From: Ophiura sarsii
Lineage: Eukaryota; Echinodermata; Ophiuroidea; Amphilepidida; Ophiuridae
Assembly (NCBI GenBank): GCA_035610835.1
Contig: CM069450.1
Span: 31,843,551-31,907,550 of the forward strand
Length of the DNA: 64,000 nucleotides
Direction: 5' to 3'
In this document: piece after piece, positions 45,454 through 55,370 of the stretch
Position numbering within the stretch: the first letter of the stretch is position 1
Layout of the letters: each line of letters opens with the position of its first letter
Translations under genes and position numbers: made by a program
Notes under the pieces: generated by a model
What the model was told of the DNA's origin: nothing
What the model saw: the letters and a program-made list of their open reading frames with translations, nothing else
Databases searched by the model: none

Positions 45454-45525
45454 CTCGTCTTATCTTGAGTGCTCGGTACAGGTAAAACAACGTTAACACG
45501 GATTCCAAACGGATATCCGCCATAA
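45454..45525 (+). pseudogene. P-loop-like fragment, second copy, interrupted
   Basis: Reads LVLS, stop, VLGTGKTTLTRIPNGYPP, stop. Here the motif GxGKTTL has the canonical Thr that the 43176 copy lacks. About 40 bp upstream (TTATTTATTGATAGAAGTCG) and the following ACACGGATTCCA also match the other copy, so this is a dispersed repeat whatever its origin. On the minus strand the same block ends in AATAAATAA, so a 3'-UTR-like origin is an alternative. Confidence 0.25.
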
Positions 45526-46904
45526 AGGAGATCCTATATTGCGATGCAAATTTTCAAAGCACGGATTGAAAACGGAAATTTGTCATAATAGATTTTGAAG
45601 AGGATTCAACTGATTTCGCTCGTCGGGCTGAATTTAGCCGATTCAAACATATTTGATCGGGGCATTTGGTATATGTTATTTTGCTCGTAAGTAAAGAAGA
45701 CTCCTATAGCTCATGCGCGTATAAACTGCTACATCGATCAATCACTAGCATACTGTCTGACATTACTGCATATAATTAGATAAACGAACTATAAGATCGT
45801 TTTATTCCGGAGTTTATTGGCTAAACAACAAATAGAATGAAACCTAGCAAATTTTGAGCGATATGGATGTTCGAGGACATTTTGTGTTTTGAGTGCATTC
45901 AACATAACACGATAATAAAGGTACTTCGAAAAATGACTATAGCTCATCTTCAGATTTCAGATTTGTCCAGTCTTATAATAGATAGTAAAGAAAACTCTCA
46001 TATGACTGGCTTGTAAATATTGATGAGTATTGTAAATTTTTGTATTTTAGTTGTTTTCAATGACAACTTTCAGTTTCATACTGCAAAACTTTTGCATATG
46101 ACGCATACGTAAACGTGACTTACATAATAGTCGCTTTTGCAATCCCTTAAAACATTGAACTAACACCAATGCAAATATTTCGATATTTTGTTAGAAATAA
46201 TATTTGTTTTAGTCTTTACGTCTCATTTCATTTTTGTGCTTGTGCATATTGTGATGCAATATGTTAATTGTGCGACTATTTGTTTCTTTGTTTGTTTTGT
46301 TAGTTTGTATGGCTTTATCATTGTATTGATATTTTAAAGTGCTTATCACATTGCAACATCTACCTGAATATCTTCCGGCGCGAAAATCAATTCGATTCAT
46401 CAATAGATTCCCCCTTGGCTCTTGGGATTAAGACTGAGTTTTAATAGTGCAAGAACCTGTACAGTAAATTATAGGTTGGTGTAGGGCACTCATCTCGACA
46501 CGCAACACTAGTACACATTATGCTGATAACATCGCCTTGCGATCCGGTAGCTCCCGATGACGTAATTTACATCATGTGTTGTTGACTCGAATGCAATCAA
46601 GTCAATGGCGACCTCATGCGACTTTCTAAAACTTGGGACAGGTCGCACCAGGTCGCTAGGCCTGGATCGCTGCAGTTGACTTCAATCCAACTCGTGCGCG
46701 ACTGGTCGCCTCGATCTGTCGAGTTGCTGAGAGTGATTTTCGTTACATGATCTACTCGAGCGAACTACATGTAAGATCGCCACGATCTGTGACCGGCTAT
46801 AGTATGTGATGAGCATTACAGACATGCATTGCTAAACTTTTCAACGAGTTTAACAGTTAATACGTGATGTTTGACGGAATTTTAGAAACTCAATTTGTAC
46901 CCGG

Positions 46905-47100
46905 TGCTGCGTCCAAAACTAGGGTCTGCGCAAAACACGGGATTTCCCCTGCGAAAAACCCGGGTTTTGCGCAAGCCCCTAGTTTTGGGCATACAAAAAC
47001 GGGGCTTTGCACAAAACCCAGGTTTTGTGCACGTATTTCTGCGCAAAACCCGGGTTTTTCGCAGACTACGAAAAACCCGGGTTTTGCGCAGAAATACATC
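46905..47100. repeat. Palindromic AAAACCCGGGTTTT iteron cluster, left
   Basis: At least six copies of GCGCAAAACCCGGG or GAAAAACCCGGGTTTTGCGC in both orientations, several perfect palindromes. It begins TGCTGCGTCCAAAAC at 46905. A smaller cluster at 49868-49951 ends with the inverted TTCTGGACGCTATA. Open frames on both strands here are repeat translations. Confidence 0.85.
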
Positions 47101-47803
47101 GTGCAGTGCATGTATGGCATACGGTTGTTTGTAATACGAGCGCTTGATTTGCAAATCGGGAATTAGTTTTATGAGGCCGTGAATAGCGGGGAATATCAGT
47201 GATCTTGTTGTGACTGCCGTTTCTACGCAAACTATTAGGCATTGGTTTTTATTATTTAATGTGGTTTTATTATTGTTTATATTGTTTAATGAATTAATGA
47301 ATGGTTCAATGGGCCGTGAGACACATTTTTTCAATTTTTCCTGATGTGTGTTGAGTGAGTGTAAATATTAGGCCCTATATGCTGATTAATTTGTAGGCTA
47401 CTTAAAATTAAAGTTAGGGTGGGGTGGCACTCAGATTAAAACGTGGATGTTTTTTTATGACAACAGGTGTATGGAAACTTGACTTCCTTATACGGAATTA
47501 AACCCCGAAATTTTCGATGTTTAGTCAATTGTCAATATTGGAGTGGGAGGAATGGGTATATCACTGGGGTCAAATATCCTCAGAGTCCAAAATGATTCGC
47601 TACATGCAAATGGGTGTTGCGTGGAAAGGGTACTTGCCTGCATGTTGGATGATTTACCCCCGCCCCCCCCCCCCCCCCTAAGCTACACATTCGCGCAGTA
47701 TACTGCGCTCACTATATAGGCTCGGTTGACTACGTCATCGAAAACCGACAGAGCATGCGTTTGGAGAGGGACTTAGGATTAGCATCTTTAGCACTCAGGT
47801 TAG

Positions 47804-49072
47804 GTTAGGGTTATAACATTTGATACTGTGAATCACTCTATCTTGCTCAACCGACTTTCCCATGACGTAGGGATTAAAGGAGTTGCACTCAAGTGGATAG
47901 AGTCATACCTTACCGGCAGAACAACTAGTGTTTGCATCAATGGAGTCTCCTCTGATACCAACAGATTAAGATATGGGTTACCACAGGGATCTATAGTTGG
48001 TCCCCAGTCATTCGCCATTTACTCCATTCCAATTGGCCGCATCATTAGGAAGCATAACCTGCAATATCACCTGTACGCAGATGACATCCAACTGTATGTA
48101 CCTTTTGATATACATGACCAGGAATCCATATCTACCGCCCTGTCTCGGCTTTCTTCATGCATATCCAACATCAAATCATGGATGACTCTCAACATGTTGA
48201 AGCTCAATGAACAGAAAACAGAGTTCTTTATCGCTGTGCCAGACCATCTCAAAAGCAAGGTACCTTCTGTTTCTCTTCAGGTCGGCGACAAAGTTATCAA
48301 GCCATCTGACAGCGTCCGCAACCTCGGTGTTGTGTTTGACAGCTCTATGTCCATGCATTCTCACATTAAAACCTTATGTTCTAGCCTGACTTACCAACTC
48401 AGAAACATAACCCGGATCCGTAAATTTATGGACAACGATACTTGTCACCTAATTGTGCGTGCGTTGATCTTATCACGTTTAGATTACGGAAATGGGTTGC
48501 TCCTCGGTTCAAACGCCTGTGACATTCAACGTCTACAAAGAACCCAAAACTGGGCGGCTAAGCTCATTTGTATGGCTAAGAAATTTGATCATGCAACGCC
48601 TTGTCTCCAGGAGCTGCATTGGTTGCCGGTCAGAGAACGTGTGACTTTTAAAATCTTAGTTACTGTGTTTAAGTGCCTCTCAGGCGTAGCACCGGGCTAC
48701 CTATCATCTTGCCTTTCTCTGAACAAACCACGACGTGGCAACCTGCGATCGGCTTCGGATACTACACAACTAACTCAGCATTCCACCATCAAAACTCTTA
48801 CATCAGCCAGTAATCGGACTTTCACCTATGTCGCTCCAGCAATATGGAATCACCTTCCCGCTCTCATAAGAAATCAGGACTCTTTACACATGTTCAAGAA
48901 ATCTGTCAAAACATATTTGTATCCAAATATCGTGTAACTTGTATCATATTGTACTTTATATGATGTTTGTTTGTTCATTATCCTTTTGTTCCATTGGGTT
49001 TGCTTTTCTCACGCGCTTTGATCTTGATGAAAAGGCGCTTTATAAATGCTCATTTGTATTGTATTGTATTGT
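47804..49072 (+). mobile_element. 5'-truncated L2/CR1-like LINE
   Basis: The copy starts abruptly at the catalytic block A of the reverse transcriptase and runs through the end of ORF2, a short 3' UTR with AAGGCGCTTTATAAATGC, and an ATTGT pentanucleotide tail. Everything upstream (endonuclease, ORF1, RT amino-terminal part) is missing, as usual for target-primed reverse transcription that stopped early. The tail resembles the SINE ends at 20104 and 32540, so it may be their partner LINE family. No clear TSD was found. Confidence 0.85.
47819..48937 (+). pseudogene. LINE reverse transcriptase fragment (ORF2 C-terminal part)
   Basis: This is the distal part of a non-LTR retrotransposon ORF2, which copies LINE RNA into DNA at the target site. 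The frame is open from 47804, and similarity begins with FDTV at 47819, carrying the first catalytic Asp. LPQGS follows at about 47978 and the catalytic YADD at about 48074, then LNEQKTE, LGVVFD, SRLDYGN, LQRTQN, LHWLPV and a C-terminal AIWNHLP region typical of L2/CR1-type elements. The 373-codon frame is uninterrupted to TAA, so the insertion is fairly young. It has no proper start codon and only part of the RT domain, so it cannot make an active enzyme. Confidence 0.92.
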
Positions 49073-49079
49073 ATAACTG

Positions 49080-49375
49080 TTGTAAAAAATAGTGGAGTCT
49101 CTGTATTATTCGTACAACTCATTGTAATAAGAGTCCCTTCTCATTCATTGTAAAAATAAGAGGGAGTCCCTGTAATTCGCCTAATTGTTAGAGAAGGGGT
49201 CCTCTGTCCTGTAATTCGTACAGCTATTGTCATGATTGTTGAAGATAAGAGGAGTTCTCTGTGTAATTCGCCCGGTACAATGTTGAAGAGGGGACTAAGT
49301 GCGGGAGTCGAGTCCCTGTAATTCGTATAACTATTATTAATAAGACATGAGAGGCAAGGGGAAAAGGGAGTCCCT
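49080..49375. repeat. Degenerate tandem repeat (GAGTCCCTGTAATTCG)
   Basis: Five or so diverged units of roughly 55-65 bp share GAGTCCCTGTAATTCG and an ATTGTTGAAGA-like middle. They follow the LINE tail directly. Confidence 0.65.
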
Positions 49376-49867
49376 AATACACATAGGGCGGAAATCCCGG
49401 TAGGGGGATATCCCTCCCCTCCCCCTGGTTTTTCATACAATGTATGTGATGGCAACAGGCAAAATGAAATAAAGTGATTGCTTTTCAATAAAATATGGTC
49501 AAAAGTACACACCAAATCGCACCAACGGTTCGAAAACAGCTTTTCCCAGCACTCTCTGTAAATGTCATAGACGTATGGGATAACTCAACTTAGAGCCGAT
49601 TGTTTGACCCCTCCTACTTTGCATGTATCGTCTATGGGGAGCGCATGGTGTATATCCTCCAGCACGCGGTATCATGAAGTTTCCGAAAAATTGCCTGTAA
49701 ACTTCAATTAATTCGAATACCTAAAGCAGACGACATAGATAACCCTTATGGTGCTTGTCCGTAAGCTGTAGGATTTCTATTGCAGACGATACAAACAGCG
49801 GCACATTGTGTACCAACAATGGGACACCAGCTTCAGATCGGTAAGTTGAGTGGCACTGCCCTGAGTG

Positions 49868-49951
49868 TTGTTGCGCAAAACCCGGGTTTTGTCCAGTAAT
49901 AGTGTTTACTCAAAACCCGGGTTTCTCGCCACCCGGGTTCTGGACGCTATA
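49868..49951. repeat. Palindromic AAAACCCGGG iteron cluster, right
   Basis: GCGCAAAACCCGGGTTTTG and CTCAAAACCCGGGTTTCTCG precede CCCGGGTTCTGGACGCTATA. The last part is inverted relative to the beginning of the cluster at 46905, so the two may be the arms of one element of about 3 kb into which, or within which, the LINE lies. Confidence 0.65.
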
Positions 49952-50201
49952 CCGGGCTATAAAGTATCACACGAGTATTTATATTTAAGTTCGAAATCTA
50001 ATGAGTGCATCTGGGCTTTCACCTTTATACAAGTATAAAATTGCTATATTTGGAGCGGTAAACATCATATAGATGACAACGACATCGTCGCTACCACACA
50101 ATAGGGTCATAGGTGGTGCTCCCGTGACCACCGAGACCAAAGGAAGATTTGATACATTAAGGTATTTAGAACAAAAAGAGGTCCAGACCTATAATATCCC
50201 T

Positions 50202-50330
50202 CGCAAACGTTTGGGCAACTCCCAGGAGACAGCAAAATACAAAATGGACGCCATAATTACAAGATGGCGGATGGAAGCACGTTTTGGATTTTGCTGTCTC
50301 CTGGGAGTTGCCCAAACTTATGCGAGTGGT
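50202..50330. repeat. Hairpin with ~43-bp arms
   Basis: TTTGGGCAACTCCCAGGAGA continues through CAGCAAAATACAAAA and is repeated inverted with few mismatches after a spacer of about 35 bp containing GATGGCGG. No TSD identified. It could be a minimal MITE or the source of a hairpin RNA. Confidence 0.8.
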
Positions 50331-50706
50331 ATTAAAAGCTGATATTCGCTCTTTGTACGGATCCGCCAGTTGCGAGGAGAGCCTCGAACTGGTACCGCAT
50401 TGAATGGGACTATTCCATAACATTACGTAACTAGTTCGACTCTCTCTGCTCATTATGACTGGTCATGTGCAGTGCCATTGTGAACATGATGCAGTACTTT
50501 CATTCAGACATCTGTGGTCCTGTGGCAAATGCACGCGTGTGTTGCCTATCGCCATTCTCACAAATTACGCGTTTGCATATCTGTCAAGTTCCTGCGTGGT
50601 CGGTGCACTAACACGCATCAGACACTCAACGCATTTTTCAAATGAGCCAACAATTTTGGTGGCGGCTTTTGTCGGGTTTCGACCTCAAAGCTAGATCTAG
50701 GACGTT

Positions 50707-51129
50707 TCAGACGATATCTTTTAAGTCGGCGTAAGCCTGCTGATATATTTCCTGAATATCAAAGTACATAAATCTATCAATTAGGCTCAAGTTTTCTATG
50801 TCTTTAAATTCCAATCTTTTGCCATGCATAACTGATAGAGTATTTACGCGGCAACAGGTTAATCTTTTTACAGAGTAATCTTTGTAACCCCAAAAGCGTT
50901 TTGAAATCAGTTTGTATAACATCATTCTACGAGGGTTATTCAGTACATTATAAATGCTCCCTCGTAACGTAACACCGTTAATATGAATGTCAGCCCCATG
51001 ACATTTGTCGTGGATATAGCTTTGTATCATAGGTGCCAATTTATAATAAATAATAATTGATATCTGTTTCACTTTTGTTCTAATGTTGTCTAAGCCAGAG
51101 AGAGATTTTTGGACAACGGAAACGGATAA
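50707..51129 (-). CDS. Candidate coding exon, possibly ankyrin/SOCS-box-like
   Basis: The minus-strand frame is open for 140 codons and has normal protein composition. A pyrimidine tract ending TCTCTCTCTGGCTTAG (about 51090-51105) is a fair splice acceptor, giving an exon of about 127 codons ending in TAA. HGADIHINGVTLRGSIYNVL resembles the start of an ankyrin repeat. The last third, with CCRVNTLSVMHGKRLEFKDI then ENLSLIDRFMYF, is reminiscent of a SOCS box, which recruits elongin B/C in ubiquitin ligases, but the BC-box spacing is not canonical. No other exon was identified with confidence. It may be a real last exon of an ASB-like gene or an old pseudogene. Confidence 0.4.
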   Translation of the reverse strand, partial: LSVSVVQKSLSGLDNIRTKVKQISIIIYYKLAPMIQSYIHDKCHGADIHINGVTLRGSIYNVLNNPRRMMLYKLISKRFWGYKDYSVKRLTCCRVNTLSVMHGKRLEFKDIENLSLIDRFMYFDIQEIYQQAYADLKDIV

Positions 51130-51169
51130 TTACCCCTAAAATAAACACATGTTTTTTGATAATTTTGTA

Positions 51170-51350
51170 CAGGGTGAGTTTATATATTCAGGTCCCGTCT
51201 TTCCTGATTTATATAACAACTTTAAATAAATATAATAATTTAATTACATGTATGACGAATACATAATATAATTATTATTTCATTCAAATCGGTCATTCCA
51301 AACGGGAGATATGTGCATATCCCCAATATTGGTGAAATTCACCTTGTTCA
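51170..51350 (+). mobile_element. Left-end fragment of the CAGGGTGAG element family
   Basis: CAGGGTGAGTTTATATATTC then AGGTCCCG matches the left TIR of 9974-11254. Further in, TTCCAAACGGGAGATATGTG matches that element's interior near its right end in inverted form, suggesting a shortened copy. No right end found. Confidence 0.5.
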
Positions 51351-51603
51351 ACGGGATATAAGGATATACCGTTATATAAGCACATCAAAATAGTTGGTGA
51401 TTATTGTCAGTGCAAGCATACAAGTATGCTTCCTTAATGTAATGGTTTATTTGAAAATGCAGAATCTAAATATCAGGGCATCTATTCCGTATGAGATACA
51501 ACATGAAGAGACATGTTTAACTTCACGCAAAGATATTTCGGGGAACAAAACGAGTGCTGGCTATTGATTGAATCGTGTAAGCGTTACTATTAATTGTCCG
51601 TAA

Positions 51604-52126
51604 GGGATAACGTCAAAACTCGACCGCCAGGCAACCGCCGGTTATGGCCGGTTCCGCCCGGTTCTCACAAAACGTGTCGTCTGTTATAATATACACACCT
51701 AATGAGGTCAAATAGTTACACTCTGGTGAACACGACCGGTTGATAGTGCCTCGTCACACGCATGAGCAATAACATCTTGAAGTAATGGGCTCTTAAGTCT
51801 CATTTGACAACCAGTACAATACAGCTATTGATTTTCGCTGGGGTTGGCTTTTTCAATCTGTTTATAGCTCAATTAACTTTTTAAAATCAATACCGAAAGT
51901 CTATGAATGGTTTTTTTTATAGAACGATTATAGAGAGAGCTATTATGACCGCAAAGTAACAGATTGATAGTGTAAATTGGTCCGGTTACAGCATTAAGTC
52001 AACCGGCGGTTGTTCAGTGTTGCATGCGCGAATATTCATATACCAGTAAAACATTTGACCTGAAAGAACCGGGCGGAACCGCCCGTAACCGGCGGTCAAC
52101 GGGCGGTCGAGTTTTGACGTCTTCCC
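51604..52126. mobile_element. Harbinger-like MITE, copy 2
   Basis: Same orientation and almost the same sequence as 44297-44818. By eye I count about six base differences and one extra T in a T run, roughly 99% identity. TAA flanks both ends (51601-51603 and 52127-52129) while the outer flanks are unrelated to copy 1, so these are two independent, recent insertions rather than a segmental duplication. Confidence 0.93.
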
Positions 52127-52394
52127 TAACATGTCGCACATATCTTAACATCTGCGCAAACATTTGTACATTTTAATGGTATCTGAATCCTAAAATACAC
52201 TGATCAAATATTGCAGTGACATTTTGTATGCATTTTGTATGCATTGGAGGTAAAGTAAATTTACTCACATCAACCATTTCATTCGATTTATTTGAAATAG
52301 CAAGAGGAACGCTGCAGTTGAAGTTTATACACAGTAAACGACGTTATTATTAATTATGGAAGATAGACGAGTTACAAAGGCAATTTTGCAATGT

Positions 52395-52668
52395 ATAACC
52401 CTAACTCTACTACAATGTTTTTATAGCCCGGCGTGCAGGTTTTTGGGGTACAAAATGGACCTAGGCTATATAACGAGGCGAATATACTCGCCGAGTGTCG
52501 ACTGGCAGCGGAAGTGTAGTGGCTATGATCTGGGTTGGGGGTGCTGGAGGTCCGTGGTTCAAATCTCGGGGAGGGGGGGGGGGGAGGGGTCGGGGTGACC
52601 TTTCTGGTGAATTGTGGGTGTCGGAAAAGAAATCTGTTGCCGTGTGATGATCTCGAGTTAGGGTTATA
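52395..52668 (+). mobile_element. tRNA-like element with AACCCTAACTC ends, copy 1
   Basis: It begins ATAACCCTAACTC and ends GAGTTAGGGTTAT. The interior has AGTGTAGTGGCTATGATC (A-box-like) and GTCCGTGGTTCAAATCTCG (B-box-like) followed by a G run. It is a tRNA-derived unit with inverted ends, unlike an ordinary SINE. About 50 bp separate it from copy 2. Confidence 0.7.
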
Positions 52669-52717
52669 CAGCATTTTTTTTTTTTTCATTCCAAAATTGT
52701 GTAATTTTCATCATAGA

Positions 52718-53016
52718 TAAACCTAACTCTACTACACCACACGGCAACTGTGCGGAAAAAATGTTTTTATAACCCGGCGTGTAGGTTTTTTTGGTACAAA
52801 ACGGACCCAGGCTATATAACAAGGCGAATATACTCGCCGAGTGTCGACTGGCAGCGGTGGTGTAGTGGCTAGGATCTGGGTTGGGGTGCTGGAGGTCCGT
52901 GGTTCAAATTCGGTGGGGGGGGGGGTGGGTGGGGGTGGGTCGGGGTGACCTTTCTGGTGAATTATGGGTGTCGGAAAAGAAATCTGTTGCCGTGTGGTGA
53001 TCTCGAGTTAGGGTTA
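52718..53016 (+). mobile_element. tRNA-like element with AACCCTAACTC ends, copy 2
   Basis: It repeats copy 1 at high identity and retains a longer left end, with CCACACGGCAAC inverted relative to GTTGCCGTGTGG near the right end. The TIR is therefore about 30 bp here. A-box-like GGTGTAGTGGCTAGGATC and B-box-like GTGGTTCAAATTCG are kept. Confidence 0.7.
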
Positions 53017-53690
53017 ATGTTTGAAAGGCAAGAAAAAAAGAATAACCAAACCCCGTAATTCCCTTCTCATCTCTGTTAAGAGAGGATATCCATCGTCCTG
53101 TGTTACCATTAACCTTCATAATAATAAGTCTACTCCTTCATCAATATGGGTAATTCATAGTGACAGCGACTATGTTTTCATAACACTCATAGCATTATAC
53201 CAGATTAGTGCTTGTTTTTTTAAATGAATACAGACCAGTTTACAAGCTATGGAATCACAGAGCAGATTGACTGTAATTTAAACAAAGATATTCAAACACA
53301 AACCCGTTTTAAAATCACATCAATTCGCCGCGATACCTATTCATTAGTTTGAGTAGAGCGTCACCTGTTGATTCAAGATAGAATATACGAGCCGTATGAT
53401 GCGGCGATTGGTGTGAATTAGAAGAATGTTAACACTAATAATGGAAAACAAATCCTGCATCTATGGTTATCGAGTCTCGCCCATTGTTCCGTCAAGTATC
53501 ATGGTTATGATTATTTCTGATATTTAAGAATGTTTGATAACATATCCGTATTGAGTTGGGCTGTTATCTGGTAACCATGCCAAGCAGACCGCTCTTTTGA
53601 CCTTCTTGAATGCATAATAATAAATAAATCGATAGAAACATAAGAACATTGTTATAGATTCGATACAAATCTGAAAGCATTGTTTTCATG
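53017..53690. other. Non-genic sequence
   Basis: No gene or repeat recognised. Confidence 0.4.
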
Positions 53691-53708
53691 TAATTTGTGT
53701 TAACTAGA

Positions 53709-53750
53709 GTACCTAATATAGGTAAAACAACATTAACAATTAGACTGTTT
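53709..53750 (+). repeat. Weak third copy of the P-loop-like repeat
   Basis: GAGTACCTAATATAGGTAAA then ACAACATTAACA matches the core of the blocks at 43190 and 45470. In the matching frame it reads NIGKTTLTIRL. The surrounding bases match only loosely. Confidence 0.3.
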
Positions 53751-53783
53751 CAACACAGCTCAATTAATATCCTACATACAGGA

Positions 53784-54120
53784 TCATAAACAGAAGCTCT
53801 TATACTGTTCGTTTATAAAAACGCCTTGGATGTAAATTGCAAATACATTCGTTGCCCATTGTAAATTTAAGGTGTTATTAAAGTCATTACATACTGAATA
53901 TGTGTCACTCGAAGTTGATATTACCTTTACAGGAATCGGGTAAAGTTTAGTATATTCAATCCAATCAATGAGATGCAACGCGAAGATGTTTTGAGATGAT
54001 AGTTGTAAAGTTACCCTACCGATATCGAGAACTTGGTTCAGGTATAGCAAACAATTGCCGGTGACAAAACCCAGGTCAATATACAGAACGTCTATCTTAC
54101 TTACGATATATTGACATTGT
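53784..54120 (-). CDS. Candidate coding exon, product unknown
   Basis: On the minus strand a strong-looking acceptor, GTATTTGTATTTCCATTAG, ends at about 54121. The frame after it stays open for 111 codons to TGA. The composition looks like a real protein, including VLYIDLGFVTGNCLLYLNQV, FALHLIDWIEYTKLYPIPVK and NTLNLQWATNVFAIYIQGVF, with an NNT glycosylation sequon and four cysteines. I do not recognise the family. It lies 2.7 kb upstream, on the same strand, of the candidate exon 50707-51129, so both could belong to one gene if a donor is used before the stop, but I see no good donor. Confidence 0.38.
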
Positions 54121-54492
54121 CTAATGGAAATACAAATACCTATGCTTTATAGTGAATGGATACACTATTTGCGAATTCCCTTGAACTACTTCAAAGTGAA
54201 ACGCTACCTTCCATACAAATTAACGACGTGTTATTTTCCAACCAATTCCCAACATTGATTGGCAACTTACAATAACAGTGCGCAATATTATTTATTTTAA
54301 AGCAATCCCGTTGCTGATTTCAACGGAAACCCCATTACATGTCGTCCGTAGTTGTAATGCATTCTTCACTTGTACGCACGTTGCGATGACGACAGAAAAC
54401 AGGCCAAGAATGAGTCAACCTTTGCGGGTGTTTCGACGGGGATTTGCATTAAAAGCGAGAGAGAGATTTGCAGTTTTTAAAACGAAGAGATA

Positions 54493-55368
54493 GGGTAGGT
54501 GTGGGTAATACGGGACCGTAGGTAATACGGGACCGCATCACTGAAATCTCATCTACAGCCGTCTGGCATTACTAGTACTTTTAATAGCGCCCTCTATAGA
54601 TAGATCAAACCCTTAGTGAATTGCATGACTATTATCAAAGCTACCGGAAGAATTACCAGCCAGAAAATCACCACAACCTGTTAATTTAAGGAAAAATGCA
54701 CCCATATTTTTGGTCTAATATAAAAATAGTGTTTTCATAGAATATGACGGTAAAGAAAAGGAAGGGGCGTGACCTGAATTTTTGCATTATTAAGCATGTT
54801 TCAGGTGTTGGTCCAACATGTATTGTGTGTGTGCTTCGCTAGTACAGTGTACATTGGTGTTATAATGCATTGAATGGGAGCCGTGGGTTCACAATTGGTG
54901 AAGGTAATATGGGACAGCCAGCATGACGGTATGCAAATGTCTTAAAGGTCCCGTATGCCCCACACCTAACCTACTTTTTTTCCCTCTTTTTTTGTAGCAA
55001 TGTACCTTTTTTGTACCAATGTACTTCATGCATTATTATCTCTTAAATGGATTACTGGACCATTATTTATGGTTTTTTAACAGTTACTCTTTAAATAAAA
55101 AATGTCAAATAACTTTTCATACCAAAACAATGTCATCAAAACAATGTCCCGTATTACCTTCACGTGTAGGTAAGATGGGACATTTATGATGACGTCAGTA
55201 TTTGATAATAACAGCCAAACCAAACATAGAATGACTCTGGTTTTTTATTACAATAAAGGTTTATAAAATGTAGATTACAAATAACAAACTTTGCTTAAAT
55301 TTGAGTCAGTTATTTTGTATTTTAATTATGCAAATATCTTAAAGGTCCCGTATTACCCACACCTACCC
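54493..55368. mobile_element. TA-flanked TIR element, GGGTAGGTGTGGGTAATACG ends
   Basis: GGGTAGGTGTGGGTAATACG followed by GGACC at the left is matched by the inverted sequence at the right, with TA on both sides (54491-54492 and 55369-55370). This fits Tc1/mariner-type targets. A second, diverged right end (GGTCCCGTATGCCCCACACC) sits at about 54946-54972, and further end-like pieces at about 54905 and 55145. The unit is probably one element inserted in, or fused with, another of its family. No transposase frame. Confidence 0.75.
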
Positions 55369-55370
55369 TA

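Noticed and set aside
46864..47334. Overlapping open frames of 76-150 codons on both strands
   Set aside because: They arise from the palindromic AAAACCCGGGTTTT iterons, which lack stops in several frames.
47795..47815. Short GGTTAGGTTAGGGTT resembling telomeric repeats
   Set aside because: Only about two imperfect units, next to the truncated LINE. Not enough for an interstitial telomere.
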